NCBI RefSeq assembly: GCF_001465545.3
Contig: NZ_CP013480.3
Location: 1,922,001-1,986,000, forward strand
From: Pandoraea norimbergensis
GTDB taxonomy: Bacteria; Pseudomonadota; Gammaproteobacteria; Burkholderiales; Burkholderiaceae
Reading direction: 5' to 3'
Length of the DNA: 64,000 nt
Shown here: positions 1 to 7,644 of the stretch, piece by piece
Position numbering within the stretch: position 1 is the stretch's first letter
Layout of the letters: each line of letters opens with the position of its first letter
Position numbers and translations under genes: made by a program
The notes under the pieces: model-generated
Told to the model about the DNA's origin: nothing
Database searches by the model: none
Seen by the model: the letters and a program-made list of their open reading frames with translations, nothing else

Positions 1-537
1 GTGCTCGGGCTGCCGCTGATCCACACGATCTCCGCGCGCGGCTGGGGACCTGCCACGCACCCCGATTTCCTGCATTTCTTCTTCGATAGCGGCAACGGCA
101 GCACCATCGCGTTTTTCTACTATCTCGGCAGTGACGAGCCCGCGACGCTTGCCCGCCATCAGGGCAGTGCGCCGTTTCCCGACGATCATGTGTTCGACGC
201 CACGCACACCGCATGGCTGGTCGATACGCAAGCCGATCTGCACGCGTGGAAAGCCCGTCTGGAAGCGCGCGGTGTCGAAGTGTCGGCCGAGACGGCGCAC
301 GAGGTGATCGAGTCGATCTACTTCCGCGACCCGAATGGCTATTTCATCGAGATCACCCGGAAGCTGCGCGCGCTGGCGAGCATCGACGCACGCGATGCAG
401 CCGCCACGCTTGAGGCCGCGATGGAAATCGAAGACGAAGCCCGCGAGGGGAGCGCACCCTTCACGTGTATCGACGCCGTCTGGCTGCGCAAAGCGCAACG
501 CCTTAATCAGCGCCTGCGCGAGGAGCGTCAGTCATGA
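1..537 (+). CDS. VOC-fold (glyoxalase/extradiol dioxygenase superfamily) protein, 5' end outside window
   Basis: This is the C-terminal part (178 visible residues) of a vicinal-oxygen-chelate protein. The frame is open to the left edge, so the GTG at base 1 is not taken as the real start. Visible signatures are a His in HTAW (visible residue 69) and the closing strand DPNGYFIEIT with Glu117, the usual positions of two of the three metal ligands; the third would lie upstream. About 60 residues follow the fold. Its stop overlaps the next start (ATGA), so it is translationally coupled to the aromatic-acid operon. It could be a ring-cleavage dioxygenase or an isomerase-type VOC protein; the sequence does not decide. 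Confidence 0.7.
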   Translation: MLGLPLIHTISARGWGPATHPDFLHFFFDSGNGSTIAFFYYLGSDEPATLARHQGSAPFPDDHVFDATHTAWLVDTQADLHAWKARLEARGVEVSAETAHEVIESIYFRDPNGYFIEITRKLRALASIDARDAAATLEAAMEIEDEAREGSAPFTCIDAVWLRKAQRLNQRLREERQS

Positions 538-791
538 GTGCCCAGCCGTTGCAGATTTTCGTATTGAACGTGCCGGAGTTCGCGTCACTGATCGATGCAG
601 CACGGCGGATGCCGGAATGCCGCATCGAGACAGCAGGCGACTACACGGTGATTGCCAGCGACGTGCCGATTGCCTTCGAGCGCCGGGCGTTGGGGCTGAA
701 GCCTGCTGTCTGGTACGGCCTTTTCACGGGCGGCCTCGACGCTCGGATCGACTACGAACGCGACATCGTGCGGATCGCTCCGCGCGCATAA
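534..791 (+). CDS. Small conserved-looking protein of unknown function (85 aa)
   Basis: I do not recognise this protein. It starts in an ATGA overlap with the upstream VOC gene and ends 28 bases before the ligase gene, so it sits inside the operon. It has no signal peptide or membrane segment. The pattern of short alternating hydrophobic strands (QIFVLNV, YTVIASD, WYGLFTGG) suggests a small alpha/beta domain. The coupling argues that it is translated; a role as accessory subunit or small binding domain is only a guess. Confidence 0.6.
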   Translation: MSAQPLQIFVLNVPEFASLIDAARRMPECRIETAGDYTVIASDVPIAFERRALGLKPAVWYGLFTGGLDARIDYERDIVRIAPRA

Positions 792-819
792 GTTCGCGAC
801 AGACCATGCAGGAGACAGC

Positions 820-2553
820 ATGAGCGGTATTCATCACCGTATTTATCATCGGATCGACGGCGTCACGTACTGTCCGCCAGAACTGGCGCAGCGATATTTC
901 GCGTCGAACGCTTGGCGAGATACGACCCTTGGCGATGCGTTGCGGGCGACCGCCGCGCGTGTGCCGGATCGCCCCGCCTATCTCAGCGACGAGGCCACGC
1001 TGACCTTTGCCGAACTGGACGCGCGCAGCGAGCGGCTGGGCGCAGCGCTGATCGAACTGGGTCTGCGACCGGGCGAACGGGCGATCTTCCAGATGGGGAC
1101 GACAGTCGATACGGTCGTCGCGCTGATGGGCGCCTACAAGGCGGGCGTGGTGCCGGTTTGCGCGGTGCCGCAATACCGGGAAGTCGAAATCGGCCAACTG
1201 GCGGCGCAGTCGGGCGCTCGCGGCTATTTCGTACAGGCGGATTTCTCTAGCTTCGATCTCGTCGGGTTTGCGCGCCAGATGATGGACCGGCACGCTTCGA
1301 TCGAACACCTGCTGGTCGCGCGAGCGGCGAGCGATGGGCTTACGAGCGCGGGCGCTCACGGCATCGAGCGACTCATTGATGCCATGCCGATCGAGCGAGC
1401 ACGCGCCGTGCTGTCAGATATCCGCATCGGCAGTGAAGACGTCTTGAGTTTTCAACTCTCGGGCGGCACGACGGGCGTGCCTAAGATCATTCCGCGCTTT
1501 CATGCGGAATATCTCGGCCACTCGCTCGCGTGGATGCGCCACATCGGCATGACCGAGCACAGCCGCATGATCTGGTCGTTGCCGCTGCTGCACAACGCGG
1601 GCCAGCTTTATGTGCTCGCATCGACCGTTGCCACCGGCATGACGACCGTGCTGATGCCGCGCGTCGACATCGCCCGCATGCTCACGCTGATCGAAATGCA
1701 TCGCGTCACGCACGGGCTGTCGATCGGGCCGGTTGCGCCGCAAATGATCGCGTACAAGGACGTCGCCCGGCATGATCTGTCGTCGCTGGAACTGTTCGGT
1801 ACGATGAGCCGCGCCGATTCGCTCGAAGACCATCTCGGCGTACCGTGCTTCAACCTTTACGGTACGACCGAAGGCTTGCTCATGGGTGCCGGGGCAGGGT
1901 TGCCTGCTGCCGTTCGGCACCACACGCAGGGCTTGTCGGGATGCGAGGACGACGAGATTCGCGTGCTGGTCCCGGGCACCGACGTGCCGGTAGACGAGGG
2001 CACACCGGGCGAGTTGTGTTTTCGTGGGCCGTCGAGCCTGCGCGGGTATTACCACGCCCCCGAAGCGACGGCGCAGGCGCTCACCCCGGACGGCTTCGTG
2101 CGCACCGGCGACATGGTGACCGCGCGCGTGGTCGACGGCGTGCGTTGCTTCGCCTTCGAAGGACGCTTGCGCGACAACATCAATCGCGGCGGCGAGAAAA
2201 TCGGCTGCGAGGAGGTCGAGGCGTTCGTGAGCCATCACCCTGCGGTGGCCGACGCCAAGCTGGTTGCCATGCCTGACCCGCTCTATGGCGAGAAGGGCTG
2301 TGTCTATCTGATCCTTCGACCCGGACATGCCGCACCGACCGTGGTGGAGCTGGCGACCTTTCTCGTCGGCCACGGGCTGGCGAAGTTCAAGTGCCCGGAG
2401 CGTATCGAGACGGTCGACGAGTTTCCCGTCACGCGGGTGGGGAAGGTCGATAAAGCGTCGCTGCGTGCGGCGATTGCGGGCCGCATTGCCTCGGAGTCTG
2501 CCGAGTCGATGGCCGTGCATGCCGGCGCACATGCCGGAGAGGAGGGCAAATGA
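820..2553 (+). CDS. Aryl-acid AMP/CoA ligase (EntE/DhbE-like adenylating enzyme)
   Basis: This 577-residue ANL-superfamily enzyme should adenylate an aromatic acid and probably transfer it to CoA. The P-loop-like motif SGGTTGVPK starts at residue 214, the YGTTEG motif at 347, the hinge region GRLRDNINRGGEKIG at 448, and the catalytic Lys of the C-terminal lobe lies near 542 (RVGKVDK). The SGGTTG form and the N-terminal layout resemble 2,3-dihydroxybenzoate- and salicylate-activating enzymes rather than fatty acyl-CoA ligases. GGAG at 811-814 supports the start. The stop overlaps the thioesterase start (ATGA), and a CoA-ester monooxygenase follows, so the product is probably an aryl-CoA. Salicylate, anthranilate or a related ring acid is the best substrate guess. 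Confidence 0.8.
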   Translation: MSGIHHRIYHRIDGVTYCPPELAQRYFASNAWRDTTLGDALRATAARVPDRPAYLSDEATLTFAELDARSERLGAALIELGLRPGERAIFQMGTTVDTVVALMGAYKAGVVPVCAVPQYREVEIGQLAAQSGARGYFVQADFSSFDLVGFARQMMDRHASIEHLLVARAASDGLTSAGAHGIERLIDAMPIERARAVLSDIRIGSEDVLSFQLSGGTTGVPKIIPRFHAEYLGHSLAWMRHIGMTEHSRMIWSLPLLHNAGQLYVLASTVATGMTTVLMPRVDIARMLTLIEMHRVTHGLSIGPVAPQMIAYKDVARHDLSSLELFGTMSRADSLEDHLGVPCFNLYGTTEGLLMGAGAGLPAAVRHHTQGLSGCEDDEIRVLVPGTDVPVDEGTPGELCFRGPSSLRGYYHAPEATAQALTPDGFVRTGDMVTARVVDGVRCFAFEGRLRDNINRGGEKIGCEEVEAFVSHHPAVADAKLVAMPDPLYGEKGCVYLILRPGHAAPTVVELATFLVGHGLAKFKCPERIETVDEFPVTRVGKVDKASLRAAIAGRIASESAESMAVHAGAHAGEEGK

Positions 2554-3050
2554 TCAGCACCGAATACGTGTTGAGCGAGCAGCCCTTCGTCGTGCGCCGG
2601 CGGGTGCGCTGGGGCGAGTGCGATCCGGCGGGCGTCGTCTACACGGCGACGTTCTCCGACTACGTCATCTCGGTTGCCGAACTGTTCTACGGATCGCTCT
2701 TCGGCGGCACGCCGCAGGCCGTGAAGGATCGCCATGGTTTCGGCACGCCGACCCGCGCGCTCGAATTCGATTTCCGCCGCTCGCTCTGGCCCGACGACAC
2801 CTTCGACGTCAGCGTTGAAGTCGACGGCATCCGCACGCGCACCTTTACGTTGCTGATGACTGCGCGCAAGGCCGATGGCGAGATTGCGTTCGTCGCCCGG
2901 CTCACGCCGGTCTGCATCCAGCGCGGCAAGCGTGAGTCCATTGAGATGCCAGCCGTATTGCGCGCGGCACTTGACCAATACCAAACGCGCTGCCGAACGG
3001 GCTACGAAGCGGCAGGCGCGACCACATTTGCGGGAGAACCGACCCCATGA
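2550..3050 (+). CDS. Hotdog-fold acyl-CoA thioesterase (4-hydroxybenzoyl-CoA thioesterase family)
   Basis: This 166-residue single hotdog domain has the family motif GECDPAGVVY at residues 22-31, with Asp25 in the place of the catalytic Asp of Pseudomonas-type 4-hydroxybenzoyl-CoA thioesterase. A GGAGAGGAGG stretch directly upstream is a strong ribosome binding site. The gene overlaps the ligase before it and the isomerase after it by ATGA. In this operon it would release the hydroxylated ring acid from CoA after the monooxygenase step, for example gentisyl-CoA to gentisate. The family assignment is firm; the substrate is inferred from context. Confidence 0.82.
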   Translation: MISTEYVLSEQPFVVRRRVRWGECDPAGVVYTATFSDYVISVAELFYGSLFGGTPQAVKDRHGFGTPTRALEFDFRRSLWPDDTFDVSVEVDGIRTRTFTLLMTARKADGEIAFVARLTPVCIQRGKRESIEMPAVLRAALDQYQTRCRTGYEAAGATTFAGEPTP

Positions 3051-3844
3051 CATCCACGAATTTTCGTAATTCTCAAAGTTTTCGCATCGGCCAGATCGTG
3101 CCCAGCTCGAACACCACGATGGAGACTGAGATCCCCGCGATGCTGCGTGCGCGTGAACAGGTTCTACCGGAACGCTTCACGTTTCATTCGAGCCGCATGC
3201 GCATGCATCGCGTGGTGAAGGAAGAACTCGAAGCGATGAATCGGGAGGGTTTGCGCTGCGCTGCCGAGCTTGCCGACGCGCGCGTGGACGTGATGAGCAC
3301 TGCGTGTCTGGTCGCCATCATGGCGATGGGGCCCGGCTACCACCGGCAGGTCGAGGAAGACCTGCGCCGCGTGGCGCGTGAAAACCATTGCGAGGCCGCG
3401 GTCATGACGTCGGCGGGCGCGCTTGTGGCGGGGCTGAAGACGCTCGGCGCTCGCAAGGTATCGCTGATGGCTCCGTATATGAAGCCGCTCACGCAGGCAG
3501 TGGTCGAGTACATCGAGCACGAAGGTATCGAGGTGGTTGATGCGCTGTCGTTCGAGATTCCGGACAACTTGGAAGTCGGACGCCGCGATCCGATGCAACT
3601 GCTCGAAGACGTCAAACGTTTGAATACGGCCAACGTGGATGCAGTGGTGTTGTCCGCCTGTGTGCAGATGCCGTCGTTGCCCGCGATTCAGTTGGCGCAG
3701 GACGCACTGGGTTTGCCCGTGACATCGACTGCCGTGAGTACCGTGCGCCAGATGCTCGATCACCTTGGGCTGGCCCCGGTGGTGCCGGACGCGGGCGCGC
3801 TGCTGGCGGGTGCCGATGCCAAGGCACGCGTGCGGATCGCTTGA
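3047..3844 (+). CDS. maiA: Maleate cis-trans isomerase (Asp/Glu racemase superfamily)
   Basis: This protein of 265 residues should convert maleate to fumarate without cofactor. It opens with RIGQIVPSSNTTMETEIPAM, a stretch typical of maleate isomerases such as NicE of nicotinate degradation. The two catalytic cysteines of the superfamily are present as Cys87 in STACLVAIM and Cys205 in LSACVQMPS. In known pathways the enzyme acts at the end of nicotinate or maleylpyruvate degradation. Here it is coupled to a CoA ligase and a ring hydroxylase, which suggests that the aromatic route ends in maleate. No maleamate amidohydrolase or maleylpyruvate hydrolase is visible in the window. Confidence 0.88.
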   Translation: MTSTNFRNSQSFRIGQIVPSSNTTMETEIPAMLRAREQVLPERFTFHSSRMRMHRVVKEELEAMNREGLRCAAELADARVDVMSTACLVAIMAMGPGYHRQVEEDLRRVARENHCEAAVMTSAGALVAGLKTLGARKVSLMAPYMKPLTQAVVEYIEHEGIEVVDALSFEIPDNLEVGRRDPMQLLEDVKRLNTANVDAVVLSACVQMPSLPAIQLAQDALGLPVTSTAVSTVRQMLDHLGLAPVVPDAGALLAGADAKARVRIA

Positions 3845-3878
3845 CGCCACTGCTATCCCCAGAACAAAGGAGTCCATC

Positions 3879-5027
3879 ATGAAAATCGCCGTCATCGGTG
3901 GCGGGCCGGCGGGCCTGTACTTTTCGCTGTTGATGAAGCAGCGCCATCCGGAGGACGACATCGTCGTCCATGAGCGCAATGCTGCGCACGCCACTTATGG
4001 CTGGGGCGTCGTCTTCTCCGACATCGCCCTCGCGTTCCTGAAGGAGGCGGATGAGGCTTTCTTCCGCAAGTTCACGGCGCACCATACGCGCTGCGACTAC
4101 ATGGAAATCGTCCATCAGGGCGTGCCGGTGCGCTTGAGCAATAACCACTTCTCGCGTACGTCGCGCATCGACATGCTGCGTGTGCTGCAAGAGGCGTGTG
4201 CAGAGGTGGGCGTGGAGGTTCGGTACAACAGCCACATCACTGACCCGGCACAGTTGCCTGATGCCGACGTCGTGATTGCCGCCGACGGTGTGAACAGTGA
4301 AGTGCGCACTCGCATGGCCGAGCATTTCGCGCCGAGCTTCGACGAGCGCCGCAACAAGTTCGCGTGGTACGGCACGACGCAGTTGTTCCACCCGGTGTCG
4401 CTCATCTTTCGCCAGACGCCGCATGGCGTGTTCATGGCGCATGCCTATCAATACAGCCCGGGGCACTCGACGTTTCTCGTTGAGGTCGATCCCGAAACGT
4501 GGCAGCGCTGTGGTCTCGATACCGCCACAGAGGACGAGAGCCGGGCGTTCTGCGAGCAGATTTTCGCCGACGATCTGGGCGGGCATGCGCTGCTCACGAA
4601 CCGTTCCAACTGGTTTCAGGCACGTGTGGTCAGCAATGCGCGGTGGTCGCACGGCAATGTGGTGCTGCTTGGCGATGCGCTGCGCAGCGTGCATTTCTCG
4701 CTCGGGTCGGGAACGCGCATGGCGATGCAGGACGCCATCGCATTGTTCGAGGCACTTTGTGCGAATCGCAACGATGTCCCTGCGGCATTTGCAGCGTTTG
4801 AGGAAAGCCGACGCGGCGCGTCCGACCGTTTTCAGGACGCCGCGCGACGCAGTCTGGACTGGTACGAGTCCGTCGACAAGCGCATGCAACTCGACCCGGT
4901 GAGCTTCGCCTACGACTACATGCTTCGCACCGGACGCGTAAGTCACGAGGATTTGCGCCAGCGCGACCCGGCGTTCATCGCACAGGTGGAAGCGGTGAAG
5001 CCTTCGTTGCGAGAGCACGCGGCGTAG
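3879..5027 (+). CDS. FAD-dependent aryl-CoA monooxygenase (salicylyl-CoA 5-hydroxylase / 2-aminobenzoyl-CoA monooxygenase type)
   Basis: The 382-residue class A flavoprotein monooxygenase begins with the Rossmann motif GGGPAGLYF, followed by the NAD(P)H/FAD motif AADGVNSEVR and the ribityl-binding motif LLGDALRSVHFSLGSG. The start at 3879 is chosen from AAAGGAG at 3866-3872; an upstream in-frame ATG at 3765 would lie inside the isomerase gene. The YGWGVVFSD segment near residue 45 resembles the N-terminal half of the bifunctional 2-aminobenzoyl-CoA monooxygenase/reductase. The reductase half is absent, so it has the size of salicylyl-CoA 5-hydroxylases. It should hydroxylate the ring of the CoA ester made by the ligase. 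The exact ring substrate is not decided by the sequence. Confidence 0.82.
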   Translation: MKIAVIGGGPAGLYFSLLMKQRHPEDDIVVHERNAAHATYGWGVVFSDIALAFLKEADEAFFRKFTAHHTRCDYMEIVHQGVPVRLSNNHFSRTSRIDMLRVLQEACAEVGVEVRYNSHITDPAQLPDADVVIAADGVNSEVRTRMAEHFAPSFDERRNKFAWYGTTQLFHPVSLIFRQTPHGVFMAHAYQYSPGHSTFLVEVDPETWQRCGLDTATEDESRAFCEQIFADDLGGHALLTNRSNWFQARVVSNARWSHGNVVLLGDALRSVHFSLGSGTRMAMQDAIALFEALCANRNDVPAAFAAFEESRRGASDRFQDAARRSLDWYESVDKRMQLDPVSFAYDYMLRTGRVSHEDLRQRDPAFIAQVEAVKPSLREHAA

Positions 5028-5096
5028 CTGGCAGGACAACCCCGAACCATCCAAAACAAGGCGCAGACAAGCGTCATATCAGGACAGGAGACATTC

Positions 5097-6479
5097 ATGG
5101 ACAAGCACGACACCCGGCAAGCGTCAGTCGACGTGCGGGACTTCATCAACGCGGCCCCCGTGTCGCGCTTTCAGATCATGATCAGCGTGATGTGTTTTCT
5201 GATCGTGGCGCTGGACGGTTTCGACATCGCGATCATCGGCTTCATTGCGCCGCATATTCGGGCGGAGTGGCAGTTGTCGATGGTGTCGCTCGGGCCGTTG
5301 TTCAGTGCGGGGTTGCTGGGCCTGATGGTCGGGGCGTTCTGTAGCGGACCGATGGCGGATCGCATCGGACGCCGCCGGGTGTTGATGCTGTCCGTGGCGT
5401 GGTTCGGTGCAGCGAGTGTCGCGGCGGCGCTCGCGCCGAACGTGACGTGGCTCATCGCGCTGCGTTTTCTGACGGGGCTGGGGCTCGGCGGCGCGATGCC
5501 CAATGCGATCACGCTGACGTCCGAATTCAGTCCCGAGCGTCGCCGGGGCACGCTGCTCACGCTGATGTTCTGCGGCTTCTCGCTGGGGTCGGCACTGGGC
5601 GGTGTAGTGACGGCGTATCTGGTGGCGGATTACGGCTGGCGCGGTGTGCTGGCGCTTGGCGGGCTGTTGCCGCTGGCGCTGGTGCCGGTGCTGTGGTTCA
5701 CGTTGCCGGAGTCGGTGCGTTTTCTGGCGATTCGCAGCGGCACACAGGCGCAGATCGCCGCGATTCTGAAGCGCGTGGCACCGGATCGCGTGACGGCGGG
5801 GCAGCAGTATTCGGCGTCGGATGACCGGCTGCCGGCGTCGCCGGTGGTGCAACTGTTCCACCGCGACTATCGTCGTGGGACGTTGCTGCTGTGGCTGGCG
5901 TTCTTCATGAGTCTGCTGTTGCTGTATCTGCTCATCAACTGGCTGCCGATTCTGGCCGAGCGCAGCGGGATGACGCTCAAGCAGGCGTCGATGTTTGGCG
6001 GTCTGTTGCAGGGTGGCGGGGTGTTGGGGGCGATCGTGCTGGGGCTGCTGATCGACCGGTTCCATCCGTACAAGGTGGTGGCGGTGGCGTATCTGCTGGG
6101 GGCCGTGTGCGTGGCGTCGTTGGCGGTGGCCGACAACGCTGTGTGGCTGGCAATCGGGATCTTCGTGACGGGATTCTGCGTGAGCGGGTCGCAAGTCTGC
6201 GCGAACGTGATTGCGTCGGCGTATTACCCGACGTCCAATCGTGCAACGGGGGTTGCGTGGGCGCTAGGCATCGGGCGTGTTGGTGCGGTGGCGGGATCGC
6301 TGGGCGGAGCGTTCCTGCTCGCCGCAGGGTGGAGCAACGCGGGGCTGTTCATGATTCTGGCGATTCCGGCGGCGCTGGCGGGGCTGGGGATTTGGCTCGC
6401 GGGGGTGCGGCGGGCGAGGGCGAGGGCGGGGGAGGTGGCGGCGGGGAGCGCGCCGGCGGAGACGGCTGCCTCCGTCTGA
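5097..6479 (+). CDS. Aromatic acid:H+ symporter (AAHS family MFS)
   Basis: This 460-residue carrier has twelve predicted membrane segments and the AAHS signature DGFDIAIIGFIAPHI in helix 1, with the loop motif GPMADRIGRRRVL between helices 2 and 3. PcaK, BenK and GenK belong to this family and import benzoate-type acids by proton symport. AGGAG at 5086-5090 supports the start. It lies 69 bases after the monooxygenase on the same strand, so it probably imports the substrate of the pathway. The C-terminal 25 residues are a GC-rich Arg/Ala tail of doubtful importance. Confidence 0.87.
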   Translation: MDKHDTRQASVDVRDFINAAPVSRFQIMISVMCFLIVALDGFDIAIIGFIAPHIRAEWQLSMVSLGPLFSAGLLGLMVGAFCSGPMADRIGRRRVLMLSVAWFGAASVAAALAPNVTWLIALRFLTGLGLGGAMPNAITLTSEFSPERRRGTLLTLMFCGFSLGSALGGVVTAYLVADYGWRGVLALGGLLPLALVPVLWFTLPESVRFLAIRSGTQAQIAAILKRVAPDRVTAGQQYSASDDRLPASPVVQLFHRDYRRGTLLLWLAFFMSLLLLYLLINWLPILAERSGMTLKQASMFGGLLQGGGVLGAIVLGLLIDRFHPYKVVAVAYLLGAVCVASLAVADNAVWLAIGIFVTGFCVSGSQVCANVIASAYYPTSNRATGVAWALGIGRVGAVAGSLGGAFLLAAGWSNAGLFMILAIPAALAGLGIWLAGVRRARARAGEVAAGSAPAETAASV

Positions 6480-6547
6480 GCCGGATCTCGGTGTCGAGGG
6501 CGAGGCTCAGCGCTTGATCGGTGTGTCGCGAATAGGCTTCCGTACCT

Positions 6548-7474
6548 TCATTGACTGGCACGCTGGGTGCGCTGACTGTTCCGGGTGAGGTCAATGCAGA
6601 ACTGGCGAACCGTCTCGAGAACAGGCGACTGGGTGCGTCCCTCCAGCGTGATGAAGGCGTACTGCGCGTCTGCGCTCTCCGGCAGATCGAGGCGCACTAC
6701 TGACACATCGCCGCTATTCACCCACGCGCGCGCCGTCGCAACAACACCGAAGAAGACGGCGTCTGTCGCGAGCACCGTCTCGATGAGCGCGGCAACCGAG
6801 TCCGACGACGCCCGCAGCAAACGCGCCGGGTGCGCGTCGGGCCCGAAGCGCTTTACCAGTTCGCGCGTCATCTCGTCACTGAGCATGGTCCCGACAACCG
6901 GGTACTGCATCAGGTCCGCGAACTCGACCCGACGGCGCTTGGACAACGGATGACCGCGCCGGCACAAAAAGCCCGATTGCACGCTGCCCAGTAACTGGAC
7001 GTGAAGATCCTCCTGTGGCGCGATAGCTCGTGAATGCACGAGCAGGGCGTCGAACGTGCGCTCGCGCAACGCTGCCAGTTGCGCTTCGGGATTGCCCGTC
7101 GAAAGGTAAATGCCGACGTGCGGGTACTCGCGCAACATGTACGACAGCAACGGCCCGGCGAACATCGCATTAGGCGCCGATCCCAACCCCAGACGAATCG
7201 TTCCGCCATCGCCTTGCACCAGCAACTGCGCGGTGTGCTTCAGATCGACCGAGTCCGACACGATCTTTCGCGCCCGCTCTGCCACCAGCACGCCAAACGG
7301 CGTGAGCTCGTTGCGCTTCCCGATGCGGTCGATCAGCCGCACCCCAAGTTCCTGCTCAAGCATCTGAATGCTCCGGCTCAAGGCGGGCTGCGTGAGATGA
7401 AGCGCCTCCGATGCTCGGCTGAACGACCCCGTCTCGACTAAAGCCAGAAAGTGCTCAAGGTGATGCAAATTCAT
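6548..7474 (-). CDS. LysR-family transcriptional regulator
   Basis: This 308-residue protein has the N-terminal winged helix-turn-helix typical of LysR (SFSRASEALHLTQPALSRSI, about residues 17-36), the linker helix and a periplasmic-binding-protein-like effector domain. It converges with the aromatic carrier and is divergent from the M20 peptidase gene. The AT-rich interval at 7475-7644 holds a perfect palindrome at 7536-7551 that is a candidate LysR site. The likely target is therefore the peptidase-MHS carrier pair. Control of the aromatic operon is possible but less supported. Confidence 0.9.
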   Translation of the reverse strand: MNLHHLEHFLALVETGSFSRASEALHLTQPALSRSIQMLEQELGVRLIDRIGKRNELTPFGVLVAERARKIVSDSVDLKHTAQLLVQGDGGTIRLGLGSAPNAMFAGPLLSYMLREYPHVGIYLSTGNPEAQLAALRERTFDALLVHSRAIAPQEDLHVQLLGSVQSGFLCRRGHPLSKRRRVEFADLMQYPVVGTMLSDEMTRELVKRFGPDAHPARLLRASSDSVAALIETVLATDAVFFGVVATARAWVNSGDVSVVRLDLPESADAQYAFITLEGRTQSPVLETVRQFCIDLTRNSQRTQRASQ

Positions 7475-7535
7475 CGCGGATTCCTGTGCGAGGGCTGGAT
7501 GTGTCGCGTCATTTTCTCAAATGTATATCAGTAAA

Positions 7536-7551
7536 TGTAATCAAAATTACA
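7536..7551. promoter_or_regulatory. Candidate LysR operator, TGTAAT-CAAA-ATTACA
   Basis: A perfect 6-base inverted repeat with a 4-base centre lies in the AT-rich gap between the LysR start (7474) and the M20 peptidase start (7645). It contains the T-n11-A type symmetry that LysR proteins bind. The position, about 60 bases from the regulator start and 95 from the peptidase start, suits control of a divergent promoter. The motif is seen; binding is inferred. Confidence 0.45.
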
Positions 7552-7644
7552 AAAATAATGCATTGGACACATGATTTTTGGGTTTCTAACATGACTCATC
7601 ACCTAGCGGCCTGCGAAGCCGATCATTCATTGATGGAGACACCC

